DNA of 64,000 nt, taken from contig NC_092578.1 in assembly GCF_037975245.1 (NCBI RefSeq), forward strand, positions 312,001 to 376,000, written 5' to 3'. A program made the position numbers and the translations under genes. Below, piece after piece: positions 13,401 to 25,341 of this stretch. Every line of letters begins with the position of its first letter. The first letter of the stretch is position 1. This DNA is from Apostichopus japonicus (taxonomy: Eukaryota; Echinodermata; Holothuroidea; Aspidochirotida; Stichopodidae). The notes beneath the pieces were generated by a model. It saw only the letters and a list, made by a program, of their open reading frames with translations. It did not search any database and was not told where the DNA came from.

Positions 13401-16400
13401 GAAACATGTTATCTAGCAAACATTCAGCAGTCAAATAAGTCAGTAAATTTGAGTAGATTCTATCTTGTAATATCACATGGTATAAGTGAATCAGGGTTCT
13501 TGCCAGCCCATTTTTAGCGGGCGGTGAACACAGTTTGAATTTGACTTTGCTTCTCAGTGGCCAGTTTGAAAATTTTGCTCCCGGTTTGAAGTTGACCACC
13601 TGGTTTCATAAACTAAAACATGTGGACCTTTTCAACATCAATACAAACATGGACTAAAATATTCACACTTTTTCAGTTAAACTGTAGTGTCTACAACTAG
13701 AACCCTCTTTTCCGACATTGGTGGTCAGTTGGTTGTATTCTGTATCTAGTAACACATAAGCGTTACATACAGCAATAACGGCTAACAATTGACCACACAC
13801 ACATATCTTACCACGGCACATACACAACTCTCTTTCAGAAAAAGGTTTCCTGCCAACCCACCCTAAATAGCATAATCATTGTTAGACCAGGAAAGCCCCG
13901 CCCATCACTAATATAGAAAACGATCTTATTGGCTGGCACATTGACGCAATTTTACGCAATGAAGTGTAAATTGGAACAAAAATATGCAATTTATTTCCAA
14001 CTTTTATGAGTTGACATAGGTTATGTATTACTGCTGGTAAATTTTGTTAATCACCTTTGGCCTACCGTAACAGTTACAATTTCATCTCAATAAACTAAAT
14101 AATATTGTAGTTATGCAGCCTATGTAACCTTGACTCTAGTGAGACTGTAACATGATTCTTTTCTTTTCACTGTCTGTTCTTTATGCTATAGCCTATAAAT
14201 ACTAACAGTCATGTATGTTTTATTGCAAAATATTTGAAAATTTATGAAAACGTGCTCAGTAAAAACAGCATCATTTTCAAGTATTTTGGCTGCTTTCAAA
14301 AGCGCTAAAATGGGGCCTTTGCCCCCTGGACCCGACAAGGGTCCCTAAACAGGGCCCCTTGCCCCACGCCTGGAAGTGCTCGCTTTGCAATCGTGCAAAT
14401 GCCTGCCGCATCTGAGTTGCTAGTTGTCTTGGATTTCCGCCCAGTTTGACAACAAAAAAACTGTCTACAACCCTGTGAATATACCATCAACATTAAAGGA
14501 ATATCATACACTACTATGAAATATTATAAATGTAGGTCACAGTGTAATAACTTGAGATCCAAACAAATACAATCACTAAGGGAAGTAAAATCTAATATTA
14601 AAAAACAAAAGTTATCGACCTGGATTGTCAAATGAATATCTACTGGCTCTACCAAGCTTCCATGTAGACCCTCTTCACAATTGAACTTGCAAAGATGAAG
14701 AGAAATACTAACCTCTGCAAAGACTTCTCTTCCAAAAGGAGGAGGGAATTCTAGGTCCCCCCACTGAACTTTACAAAGAAACTCTGCTGTCAAAGATGAA
14801 GAGAATACTAACCTCTGCAAAGGCTTCTCTTCCAAAAGGAGGAGGGAATTCTAGGTCCCCCCACTGAACTTTACAAAGAAACTCTGCTGTCAAAGATGAA
14901 GAGAAATACTAACCTATGCAAAGGCTTCTCTTCCAAAAGGAGGAGGGAATTCTAGGTCCCCCCACTGAACTTTACAAAGAAACTCTGCTGTCAAAGATGA
15001 AGAGAAATACTAACCTCTGCAAAGGCTTCTCTTCCAAAAGGAGGAGGGAATTCTAGGTCCCCCCACTGAACTTTACAAAGAAACTCTGCTGTCAAAGATG
15101 AAGAGAAATACTAACCTCTGCAAAGGCTTCTCTTCCAAAAGGAGGAGGGAATTCTAGGTCCCCCCACTGAACTTTACAAAGAAACTCTGCTGTCAAAGAT
15201 GAAGAGAAATACTAACCTCTGCAAAGGCTTCTCTTCCAAAAGGAGGAGGGAATTCTAGGTCCCCCCACTGAACTTTACAAAGAAATTCTGCTGTCAAAGA
15301 TGAAGAGAATACTAACCTCTGCAAAGGCTTCTCTTCCAAAAGGAGGAGGGAATTCTAGGTCCCCCCACTGAACTTTACAAAGAAACTCTGCTGTCAAAGA
15401 TGAAGAGAATACTAACCTCTGCAAAAGCTTCTCTTCCAAAAGGAGGAGGGAATTCTAGGTCCCCCCACTGAACTTTACAAAGAAACTCTGCTGTTGAGTC
15501 TATTTTGGCAGCAAGATCCAATATGTATACCTTGTCTGTTACAACTGTGAAATATATCAAAATGAGAACATATTAATAGGTCAAAAGAACAGTATCATAT
15601 CACAATGAATGGAGAAGATGTACTGACTACCTTCATTTATCTGGTATTACCTGACCATACTAATTAGAAACATAATACTCATCTACACAACATGAAGCAC
15701 TAGATTTCCATACAAAACTACTGACATAGAATGGAATATTCAAACCTGTATTGCCTAACCATAATAATAAGAAAAATATATACATCTACACAACATGATG
15801 CAATGGTTTCCATACAAAACTACTCACATAGAACTGAATATTCAAAACTGTATTGCCTAACCCTAATAATAAGAAACATATATACATTTACACAACAAGA
15901 TGCACTAGATTTACATCTATTTTATTTGAAACTGTCATAAATGTTTGAATGAAATCATGTTCACTTCTGCAAACAAGTATGTCATCATTCACACCACTAA
16001 TTTGCAAGTAGTCACAAATTAATAAACTTCCATAAGAGCGAAAGTGACTATTTGTGGATATTTGCTTACCCAATGGATTAATCTCCAGATATGTAAAGTA
16101 CAAATCTCGAAACTGCTGATAGAGGGCTTGGATAAAGTCAGCCAGCATACTGAAAGAAAAGACAAGTATAATATGAAAACTTTGAATAAAGCAAAGAACA
16201 TATCCCCAAAACTTACTACATCTTGGACTTAATAAGTGATGATGCTTACCTGTCTAAATATACATGCACTTTCCACATCTACCTCAACTTCTGTTGCCTG
16301 TCTAAACTGACAGTGTTGGTAAGTCAGTTGGTAACTTTTTACCACTGCACTCTGTAATCCCACTTTTGACTCCTCCTGTATCTACCATTCAGGATGTAAA

Positions 16401-19400
16401 CCTACATTTTTTATGTGGAAATTTCTATCCTGAACATATCCCAAAACTTACTGGTTTGAATATTTATGGGTGATGAGCTTACCTGTCTCCACACAACCTT
16501 AGCACCACTGTTCTACCATGCCTAGAATGAACTGGCAACCTTTTAACACAGTAAGCACTCTATGACCGGCCCCTCCAGTCAATGCCCTTCCTTCTCATTC
16601 TATCATCCAAAGTTCCAGCATCGTGCATTTTTTCCTCTGGATTTTTCTTGGTGTAATTCTTATGGAACTGTGACCTAGGATCTTAGTTTATGTGAAGATT
16701 TGTATCCTGAACTGCTGCTTGGTTTTTCTATGTTGTTTTGAACACATCTACTTATCAAGGCAACTCTGGAGTTGGTTTTTGATTGAGGGTTGGAAGGAAA
16801 AGGCCTTGAGGAACCAAAGCATGTTAGACTGAAGATGACAAAGATAAATGTCAAGATGCAAACCAAACTTAACTAATCAGATCAATCAAAATGAGCAAAG
16901 GCCATCAGAGGTATAACCAATAGATTCAGCTAATACCTTACACTGATAATAGATGCCTAACCCAGCATATTTGTCATCCTTTGTACTAATACCCGAGCTA
17001 GAAAAGGTGTTCAAATATCTACTATTATGCTTGAGATTACATTGGTCTTTCACATATCAGAATTAACTATTCTTTGATAACTTACTCTTGTTTCTCTGCA
17101 GGTACCTTCCCAAGTAGGTTACTTTTAACTTTGGCTGCAGTCACTTCCTCTTGAAGGCCAACTGAGTACTTTACAGCCTGTCAAGGAATGATGAAAACAA
17201 ATACAGAGTGAAAACCTTCCCAATAGTCTCTTACTGTATTAGGGAATATAAAACTAGCAATCATGCAAACAGTTTTAGAAGGTCGTTGTGTATCAAAGTC
17301 TTGTTACATTTCATAGAGTAAACTTAACAAGATAGTCTCCAGTTTGACCTTCGTCTTCAAATGACTTCTAGTGATAAGCAAGTTTTTCTACTCACTAAAG
17401 TGGCTCCACAATCCAAGTTCAACCAAGCTTCAGTTTTTGAGATATTGTATACACCAGAGGCACATACACATGCATGATGAAAAAGACTCCTTTGGCCTTT
17501 GATTCCAATAAAGAATAACTGGAAGGTGTATGATCATCATTGGTACAACAAGGCTTAGCGAAAGTCAGTTAAATGCAGACTTCATTTTTAGAGTTAATCA
17601 GTAGTGCCTGCAGCTGTATAATTTAAATATGCCAAGTAAATTTACCAATATGAATTGTTTGAACATAACATTGGTGCTAAGGACATCTTTCTTTACATCA
17701 GAGAGCACCATAACAGACAGCTTTAAATTAGTTTTATTTCATAGAAATACCTTAGCATCAACATCACCAACATCTACACCACCCTGGTGATGGAAGAGAA
17801 TGACATCATTCGCTCTCTCACAGTAGATACAGACATAGACCTCTTCAGCTGGTTGATGAGGGACGAACGGTTCAATGATGAAGTTCTTCAACCTTCCAGT
17901 GGCTGAGCCAACCTGTAATATGACATTAAGTCAGTAAGCTGGTAGTCAATCCATATTCACAGTTACTATGAGAATTCAAAAGATTTCTGTATGTATATTA
18001 ACAACTGGGCGTTGTGGTCAAGTGGTTAAGGCAGTGGACTTGTGATCTAAGGATTACAGGTTCGAGCCTTGGCCAGATCATTGCGTTGTGTCCTTGGGCA
18101 AGGCGCTTTATCTCCATTGCCTCTCTTCACCCAGGTGTATAAATGGGGACCTGCGAGGTAACTTGTAAATATAGTTGCGTGCGCCGGTTTGTGGCTGCAC
18201 CCTATGGGAAGTCCCCCGGGGGACACGTGGTTGTGGTGCACTGCGGTGCCCCAGGAGAGATTGATTGAATTGTGCACACTTTGGTGTGTGGGTGTGACAA
18301 ATTACCAATGACCAGGGGTTAAGTTGTAAAGTCATGTGAGGAGGCATTAGCCTCATACAAGACTGTAAACCTTCAACTTTAACTTTAACTGCTATGTGTA
18401 TTAAAAACATTTCAAGATTCAATCATTGGTATTCAATATAGAGTGGGAATGTATGATACCGTTGGTGTATATACGAAAGAAAAGTTGCTTTTCCTTAAAA
18501 TTACTAAGATGGTAGTTCAATAGGAGTGTTAGCTCAATAGGAGTGCTAGCTCAGTGGTTAACGCCGGTGCCTTCCAATCATAAGGTCCCCGGGTTCGAAT
18601 CACTCCGAGATTAATGTATGTCGTCCAGTTACAGAGTTGTTGACAGTTGACAATTCATAATCATGGACGTTAAATATGAATATAAGAGAGTGACTGCAGT
18701 CAGCTTGCGGCTTTGATAAGCCAATGAGGCTTCTTCGCGAGTTCCTGCTTGCAGGAGGATCTAAAATACATACATACAATAGTTAATTACACCACTTGAG
18801 GCAAATATTACTTCAGAATATTTACATCAGAACATTAACATAAAACAACATGAGATGTAACTATACAACACCATATTCCTATGTATAGTAGATATATAAT
18901 GTAACTTCAAAGAAATGATCAACACCATAGCATCATCAAAGGATATGAAGTTTTGATAATTTCTACCTGTATATCTTGACCAAGACGAGACTGCAACCAT
19001 TCTTTGGCTCCATTCAGATCTGTATTAACTTTAATGAGCCCAAGCTTGCCTCTCCTCTTTATCAGTTGATCAGGTTTTACCACAAGTTTCTAAATATAAA
19101 ACAAGAGGAATCAAAAAAGGAGTTGATTTCAGCAGTATTCATAACATCATTTGAAGAATTTGTGATATTTGAACTTTTAAAAATAATTTCAGAGTGATTA
19201 TGTACAATACTATGAAAGCAAATAGAAACTCACCTTTATATTGTTGAAAGAGGTAATTAATCCAAGTTTCCTGCTTTGATTCAATTGTCACATCACTTAT
19301 AATTACCATAACATTAACAAACAAACACTGGGCAAGTGAGCAATGCCCCAAAAGTGGGGGCACAACTGCCTTTATGTTTAATAAACATTCCTTTCATGTA

Positions 19401-22400
19401 GTTAAGGTACATAGGATGTACATATGTCTAGTGGGAGAAAGGTATGAGAGGAGCAAAGTAAATCTAACCACATTACAGGTAAGCAGTATATACACTGGGT
19501 GCCTTAAGTAATGTACAAATACTGTACTTGACAACTCGTTGTACTGTAAAACATATATGTCAAGGTTATTAGACCTACATCCAGCCCACAGAATATTTAA
19601 AGAAAGAAAAAATGTCTGAGAAAGAATTAAGATGTAAATATGACAACACAAAAATTTCTTGGATTGCAAATGGGGATCTAAAAGCATTAGCAAGCTGGAC
19701 ATTCGTGTAAAAGTATCAAAGAAAAGTCAGATAAAATAGAGAATGGACAATATTTCACATGAACTGTATATTAGGGATTAGGGGGTGTGATCATGGAGAT
19801 GAAAGAAGGGATACCACATGTGAGTATGCCACTCAACAGTACATAATGTAACCAGGGAAGACACAGTCATTCAAAGTACATACAAACTAATGGACACAGC
19901 CATTCAAAGTATACAAACTACTTAATTCAGAGTAAGGTATTTCAAGATCATTCTTGCTACTGTACATATATCTAAGTAATTGTTATTAACTTTTAGAACC
20001 AGCAAGATCAACATTCCACGGCTATTTATTGATTAATACTATGACACAAATAAAGGAGTGGTTTCCCATTATTTACCCAACATTTAGCAACACAAGCATG
20101 CATGCAAGCATGTACGGTTGATACCAGTAGATCTCATATGAACAGGAAATTCAAAGAGTGGTTAATTATCCACTTACTGTACAGTAAGTACAAAATACTA
20201 GTGCAATTGTGATATATGATGGTAGGTACATTAACCATTAAAGCCTATTCAACTTTAGATATTGTAAAAAAGGGAGAATTATGCAACTTATTTCTCCTTC
20301 CTGCTTAGCAGTAATTAACAGATATTGTACAGGGTTGTGACTATTCTATTCCAGAAGGAATCACAAAGATCATGGTTATCACAAAAAGGATGAAACTTGT
20401 AAATTTATCCTGTTTGTGCTCATCAAGTAATTTAAGCAGATAAAGTAGACCGTGTAGTGTAGACAAGCCTCTGTAGATAATGAATTAATTGAAATCACAG
20501 TTACACAGTATTAAACTACATACAGTGACATGTACTGAACTGAAGCTGTATTATACCATGAAACTAACAGCCATGACATATAATCTACAGCCCAAAGATT
20601 ACCAACAAAACCAGAATTCATGCACCAATGACCGCACTGTAACGGTAGTTGTAGCTTAACTTCCAATGTCACTTCATGTTCAAAACTTATGATACTGTAT
20701 CAGATAGAAATCTAAATTATTACACTCTAGAATACCTGGCCATGTATGCTTACAGTTAATTGCAGTACAATAAATGCTAAGCTTGTGGTGTTTTTACCAG
20801 GTATATTACGCTGTACATACGTAGCTCACAGATCATTTACAGTATGACATTTTGTTTATAGGCCTTGCTCTAATAATCACTCTCACCCTCTGAAATTTGA
20901 CAAGGTATAGTACAGTTAACTGATTATGTAGTAAGGTGCCCAAACTGTCCTAGTTATTAGATGAAGTGATTCAAGTGAAAGAATAAAGTATCTGTAGGTG
21001 AAACCTTTCTGAAAAGAAACCTAATTTAATAACTTTTCCCATCACTTTTTCTGTTTACATTATTTTGCCAGCAATGCAAATATTTCAAAGGTCTGTGATT
21101 TCAATGGGCCAGGCATGACAATCAGGCATTTCTTGCTAATTTAAAATAGGTCAAACAGGAATAACTGCCCTGAGATTCTTCCACAAGCAGCTGTGGAGGA
21201 TGAAGGGCATTTGTGTACCTAGGATATCAAACGTGCAGTAGGCTACTTTACATCTGGGCAGTAAGTTCAGATTGTCCAGCTCTGATGTTTCAAACTAAAG
21301 CTTGACAACAGCTTGAAAACAAAGTGTGATAATTCTTCAATTGTTAAGTGACACAAATTTGACATCTTGGTTAAAGGTGTGTTGCTATGTAAAGACTTAA
21401 TTTATAAAAGAGTGTAAAGAGTTACTTTATTCATTATTAGCTATTTATACAAACAGATCTGCAAATTTAGTAAAATTGTTTGAGTAATTTATATGTATGA
21501 AAAAGCTAGTGTACATCACTGGTATATGACTAATTATTTGACTAGTTCTATAAACATTAAATTAATTACTAAAGCTATTCTCTAGAGTTACTTGGATTTA
21601 CTATGAGCAAGGTTTGAACTGAGTTTGGAATATTATCAATAGCCACAGACAAAACACTCAATTTATTATCAGTAAGTTTGTATTACAGTGTAAACAGGTA
21701 TATATACTGAAACTCAATACAAACAAAATCAACAATTATCCATATCCAGAATTTACTTTAATAGTCTTTCAGATAAAGAGTTGTTACTTAATTCAATTAC
21801 AATCTATTGGTAAACATTAAGCATCCACCAAATGACCAATTTTAGCTGGAAGACATACAAGAATAACTGTGCAAGTAACCGCATCAGGGAGCCCTGATAA
21901 CGACTCCCGTGTTCAAAGAAATAGGTCTGATGTTTCATATTGTCTCCATACATTAAACCACTGTATAAAAGTCAAGTGTTACTAAATATAAATCATGAAG
22001 ATATTTTTAGTTGTAGGATATTTATACCATTCCTATATTTAACTCACCTCTTATTTGCTAAAAATATCTACTACACAAACAGGCAACAGTTCTAACCAGT
22101 TCCCAATGTTTTGGAAGATGACTCCTGAATTCAATGTTTAACCTTATTGATGTAAGTGATCACTATCTGTTTCTTGGTGAAAATCATCTGAGGTCAATAG
22201 TCAATACACAGTGGCCAGCTAAAATAACTCTCCAGTAATTGAATCTAAGACCCTGGCACTGTACCAGATAGGTAATGATACTTACCTGTCATCACCCTGC
22301 ACTTTCCAATCTATCTGGTCTATAAATTATTGGCAATGTTTGGCCCTGCGTATCCTCTGACCTACTACTGCCAAGTAAACACCAACATCCTCTTCCTTCT

Positions 22401-24302
22401 GGATCAACCATCAACTCATGATTTCTACAACAGTCTAAAATATGTTGGGTTTTATTACTTCACATATATAAGTTTGAACTTTTGAAAAAGCAATTAGTCT
22501 CTCAATTTTCTGGCACCAAATAATATAGGGTTTTACTTGAACATTATGTTCACACCCTTATGTACTTTATGCAAATACACCAGACTATACAGTATATATG
22601 TAGATACTATACAGATCATGTCAGCCTAATATTGATTAATACTGTAGTTGATTCCTATTAATTTTGTCATAGAAAAATAACCTTCTTTTCAACCTAATTA
22701 AGATAACACAACTAGAAGGCTAGAAGCACATCCATTCACACAGACACAATCCGGGAGAGTCAAACCATTGAAACCAATTAACATTTTAACTGATAAATCA
22801 ATAAAGTCTGCCTCTCAAAGTTAATCAGTTAAATGCCACTGGCAGATCGCTGTGCCTATATGAGCATGTATGCATAGAGGGAACGATATTCCCAAAAGAA
22901 ATGCTGTGGCTGCACAGCGGTAGTTCCTGCAGCTAATAAGACTAGCTGGACAGAGCAAACTCTCCAAGATATTATGCAAAAGATGTGCTTGCATTGATAT
23001 TGCAGGAAAACTGTAGCAATGGCACAGACACCCTACAGTACATATGTAAAGATAAGCATGTTTGTTCTGTGACAGTGCATATAAATTGCAATATATTTGA
23101 TGTCAAATAATTTAACCAAGGCAGGAGGTACAGAACTGAATCAAGAACATTTGCGATGTTTGTGCGGTCTGAATTTGATGTACATACACTGCAGAATACA
23201 GTGCAAAATACTAATTACTACACTTCGTTTCCTAGGCCACCACCCTTCTATTCTGTTATTATAAATAGGTAGTTAGCATAATTTTATTTAAAGGGAAACA
23301 AAAATTGCTAGTTCAATTCAGATCATCAATGCAAAGAGTTGGTACAGATTTCCTTCAGCATCCTCATTGTTGGAGACTAATAATAAACATTGAGCTGCTC
23401 ATTGTGCTATATTTCTCATTACTCATACAGTACTGTACATGCATTTGGCACATAGTTAATGTATGGCCTCACAATATTGATTAAATTATATATAAATATA
23501 TGGTATGTATTGTGTTGGTATAGCACTATGCTAATATGAGGAAATCCAACAGCTGAGCAAATTTTGTAAGAGCTCTGACAGAGAGTATTAAGTGAATATT
23601 GTGTGACAAAACTTAAATATAGTATTTTGTACGTAATGATGCTCAGTGCTGCACACTCTGTCCATGTACATGACTACTGTATATGAAGTCACACACCAAA
23701 ACAAATATGTGTTTGTGTGACTACCTATCAGTACTGAAATCTAAGTATTGTTACCAGAATGGTTATCCAGTTGTACATGCTTTGTTTAATATCATCATGA
23801 ATAATGGTCTGATATTAAGCATTATCTATTAATGAGATTACAATTAATCAAAGCACTCAATTCTTTGTCAAGTTATGGTTTATATAGTATATAAATGTTT
23901 GGATGATACTAACATATGTACTTATAAAGGGACAATTTTCTGTTCAATCTGGATCTACCATTCAATACAAGGGAAATCAGAAACAAGGGCTGTGGCAAAG
24001 AAACATCTCCAACAGTAGGGTTGTTAGTAAGAAATGTCATTAGTTGGGAGACAAAATCAGCTTCACATACTGAGACTGACAACAACCCAATCATCCTTCC
24101 TTTCTGTCAGTCTCTGAGATCAATTTTATAGAGGGAAAAAAGCAATTACCTCTGTAAGCAGCCATGGGTATTTCTGAGCCAGTTCCGTCCAATCTGTATC
24201 CTGAGTAACAACAGCACATGGACTCTCAGCCAAGGATTTACTTTTAACAAACTTCCGAAGTAGGTCTTTACCTGCAGCCTCTCGTATAGCTTTGGCAGAC
24301 AT
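1469..24302 (-). CDS. ACLY: ATP-citrate lyase, 5' portion of the gene (3' end outside window)
   Basis: Cleaves cytosolic citrate with ATP and CoA to acetyl-CoA and oxaloacetate for lipid synthesis and acetylation. Coding exons in transcription order: 24302-24150, 19089-18967, 17912-17751, 17177-17086, 16149-16070, 15544-15417, 13261-13143, 12643-12442, 11945-11828, 11473-11328, (optional 9952-9923), 6805-6668, 5951-5845, 4690-4522, 4009-3905, 3514-3318, 2974-2893, 2154-2044, 1596-1469. All borders are GT/AG and phases join without a break, giving about 786 residues of a family usually near 1100. The N-terminus MSAKAI matches vertebrate ACLY. Recognisable blocks are [54 protein letters not shown] (citrate-binding part of the ATP-grasp half), then [30 protein letters not shown] and [12 protein letters not shown] of the CoA-ligase half. 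[11 protein letters not shown] carries the phosphohistidine, about residue 749. The citrate-synthase-like C-terminus must lie left of the window. The start exon has an upstream splice acceptor (exon begins 24310), so the 5'UTR is split. Confidence 0.96.
3842..3862. repeat. Poly-G tract
   Basis: About 21 consecutive G in the intron between ACLY exons 15 and 16. It is one of many G or C homopolymers in the window (also near 27354, 28131, 30247, 34777, 50170, 51818, 51914, 52045, 52502, 53231, 54091). Confidence 0.9.
5040..5765. repeat. 60-bp tandem repeat array
   Basis: About 12 units of exactly 60 bp (core ACAACACTAGGCTATGAGCC, then AGTGTGGTAGGTCTAGGGTA); the leftmost units are diverged. It lies in the ACLY intron between exons 13 and 14. 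Because 60 is a multiple of 3, the array gives an open 20-residue repeat frame on the plus strand (5218-5793). This lies antisense in an intron and is not regarded as a gene. Confidence 0.95.
5797..5866 (-). repeat. Two-copy duplication of the 3' end of ACLY exon 13
   Basis: The last part of exon 13 (ATGGATAGATCATTGCC on the plus strand, 5849-5865) recurs 51 bp downstream in the intron at 5798-5814. In the true copy the exon runs into donor GTAGGT; the second copy reads GTTTAA there, so its donor is lost. The 60-bp array begins immediately beyond. Confidence 0.8.
6668..6805 (-). CDS. ACLY: ACLY linker exon (exon 12) with a basophilic kinase site
   Basis: A 46-codon phase-0 exon, rich in Ser, Thr, Pro and Ala, that encodes the flexible linker between the citrate-binding and CoA-ligase halves. 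It contains [14 protein letters not shown] fits a PKA-type consensus and sits in the same linker as the regulated serine of mammalian ACLY (Ser455 in human, in RTASFSE). It ends KPLFKKSST and joins CFIFGMQNR of exon 13. That the serine is phosphorylated is inference. Confidence 0.85.
7541..7865. repeat. Tandem repeat, about 110-bp unit, three copies
   Basis: Units contain CCAGTTGACACTACAATGATG and several ACATACTGAGAAAACAACCAC sub-repeats. The array lies in the ACLY intron between exon 10 and exon 12. Confidence 0.85.
8270..8680. repeat. Tandem repeat, about 29-bp unit
   Basis: Around 14 variable units of CAATGGCCATAAACTAACCT followed by CCTACTCCT. It lies in the same ACLY intron as the neighbouring arrays. 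No coding or splice signal is seen in it. Confidence 0.9.
9923..9952 (-). CDS. ACLY: Candidate 30-nt microexon of ACLY (possibly alternative)
   Basis: On the minus strand, acceptor CCCTACAG, ten codons reading [10 protein letters not shown], then donor GTGAGT. It is phase 0 on both sides, so it can be included or skipped between exon 10 (ends phase 0) and exon 12 (starts phase 0). It falls in the variable linker where, from memory, a human ACLY isoform also differs by ten residues. Support is splice signals plus frame only; there is no homology in so short a piece. Confidence 0.5.
10290..11075. repeat. Tandem array of a 62-bp dimer (ATGGCCTCTA.GCTGG family)
   Basis: Alternating half-units, GTTAGATGGCCTCTAGGGCTGG plus TATTCACATA and GCTACATGGCCTCTAAGCTG plus GGGTTTAAA, about a dozen dimers. 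The ends are more diverged than the middle. It lies in the ACLY intron downstream of exon 10. No exon sequence is included. Confidence 0.93.
11744..11845 (-). repeat. Two-copy duplication of ACLY exon 9 3' end with its splice donor
   Basis: A 24-bp identical stretch (ATCCTTACCTAACTCCCTCA plus TTAC, plus strand) occurs at 11820-11843, spanning the true exon 9/intron border (exon end 11828), and again at 11744-11767 within the intron. Both copies keep the donor GTAAGG. The borders are 76 bp apart. Confidence 0.88.
11965..12085. repeat. Short tandem repeat, about 21-24 bp, five units
   Basis: Units such as ACATCCACAGTGAATCTGCAG lie in the intron between ACLY exons 8 and 9, just upstream of the exon 9 acceptor in gene orientation. 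Open frames crossing it are incidental. Confidence 0.85.
13492..14475. mobile_element. Probable non-autonomous DNA transposon in ACLY intron 6
   Basis: Begins CAGGGTTCTTGCCAG and ends with the inverted CTACAACCCTG, giving a short terminal inverted repeat CAGGGTT(C/G)T. TGAAT flanks both sides as a possible target duplication. The interior has no transposase frame. The TIR start CAGGGTT resembles hAT elements, but the duplication is short and the match degenerate. Confidence 0.55.
14690..15500 (-). repeat. Tandem array of ACLY exon 6 3' end plus 5' splice site, 8 donor copies
   Basis: A 100-101-bp unit is repeated downstream of exon 6. Each unit holds about 75 nt of the exon (codons for [20 protein letters not shown] and EAFAE) and about 25 nt of intron with donor GTTAGT. 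Exon-border equivalents are at 15417 (the real one), 15317, 15217, 15116, 15015, 14914, 14813 and 14713; all eight keep the GT. Units are nearly identical, so the array is recent or homogenised. Use of any downstream donor would add 100-101 nt or multiples and meet a stop codon 14 codons past the real border. Confidence 0.97.
15643..15915. repeat. Tandem repeat, about 101-105-bp unit, three copies
   Basis: Units contain CTACACAACATGA, TTTCCATACAAAACTACT and TATTGCCTAACC. The array lies in the ACLY intron between exons 5 and 6, upstream (in gene sense) of the exon 6 array. It includes no exon sequence. Confidence 0.85.
18006..18392 (+). mobile_element. tRNA-derived SINE with conserved central domain
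   Basis: The head looks like a tRNA gene with A-box TGGTCAAGTGGTTAAG and B-box GGTTCGAGCC. The body carries TGTGTCCTTGGGCAAGGCGC and CACCCAGGTGTATAAATGGG, a block I recognise as shared by tRNA-SINEs of many aquatic animals. The 3' tail is an AACTTT repeat. It is about 390 bp and lies in the ACLY intron between exons 2 and 3. Confidence 0.85.
18538..18775 (+). mobile_element. tRNA-derived SINE, family A, copy 1
   Basis: Head AGTGCTAGCTCAGTGGTTAA with A-box and B-box GGGTTCGAATC, then a body including ATTCATAATCATGGACGTTA and TTCCTGCTTGCAGGAGGATC, ending in ACATACATACA. The same element recurs at 38167 and 48241. A partial duplication of its first 17 bases precedes it at about 18522. Confidence 0.9.
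19090..24149. other. ACLY intron 1, no gene seen
   Basis: A 5.1-kb AT-rich intron between the start-codon exon and exon 2. I see no coding exon, RNA gene or long array on either strand. Vertebrate ACLY also has a long early intron, so regulatory sequence is possible, but nothing in it is recognisable by eye. Confidence 0.7.
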
Positions 24303-24310
24303 TTTAACAC

Positions 24311-25341
24311 CTACAAATGTAGAGTCAAAAGTTCAATTAAGGTTTTATTGAAACTAAAGCTGACTGGCATGGCATGATTTTCACTTTCTCATATGAAACT
24401 TACAAACTTACCATCAGCAAGAATACATGAAAATAAGCACATTTATTAATTGTCTTTAAATCCTGTAACATTTCAACAGTCCCTTGAGAAACGTTGAAGA
24501 GTTCGTTCTCATCTAGGCATTAGTGCTGATAGTCATAATCGATTTATTGCCAGTAGTCGCGATTACACTTTGGAAGTTTGATTAATCGCGCTCAAAACCT
24601 AAGTTGTGATTACTCAACTACAAGCTAGCATTACACACAAGCTGCTTTTGAAACATAGCCTAACCTATGAAAAACATTACTAAAGCAGTAGAACTGTGCT
24701 GTGTTTAAAAATTGGCAAGCTCCTGCTCTGGTTAGATTCATGCGTTTACTTGTCAGTAATACGATTGTTCTGCAGTGCATCATTAAGTCCTAGCAATGTT
24801 TGATTATTGCACATAATCACAAATTCGTAAATTATTAATCCTTCATGATTGCCAAAAGTATTTGTAATTTCTTCAAACATGTTTACAATAACTTCATTAC
24901 TAACCTGGTTCACATTTATCGGATGTCTGATTGAGTGTGTTGATTGCGGTGTAGTTTAATTTGAATACATGTGCAAAATATGTGCAGGCCAGCTATCACG
25001 CTAGGCTAGAGCCTTACCTAGAAAACTCTTGCATACTAATCATCACACCCCTACAAGGTGTTACATAGATCTATTCTTTGTTAGCTCTTATTAGTGCTCG
25101 AAGTAGTTGTAGTAGCCTCGTAGATTCATTCGAAAGTTTCTGATTTACTATGAAGGATTTTAAGAAATGTTGTAGATTGAAAGTTGTTGACAGTTTTAGT
25201 TTGGTAGATGTTTTAACATGATTTAGACACCACACGTTAAGACACGAAAGAATAAATAAGACAATAAAGTGCACCATGGAGAAAGATTTGTTTTGACTGC
25301 ATCTCTGCAATGTAAAAATGACAGTGATGATGTTATAACTG
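24311..25341. other. Region upstream of ACLY start exon, no gene seen
   Basis: An acceptor (CATTTGTAG) ends at 24311 on the minus strand, so at least one 5' non-coding ACLY exon and the promoter must lie at higher coordinates, in or beyond this stretch. I could not identify them. There are CG-containing stretches with GATTAATCG-like motifs near 24540-24590 that may be repeat debris. Confidence 0.5.

Noticed and set aside
18538-18610. tRNA gene with A and B boxes
   Set aside because: The same head is followed by the same 160-bp body at three loci, so it is the head of a SINE.
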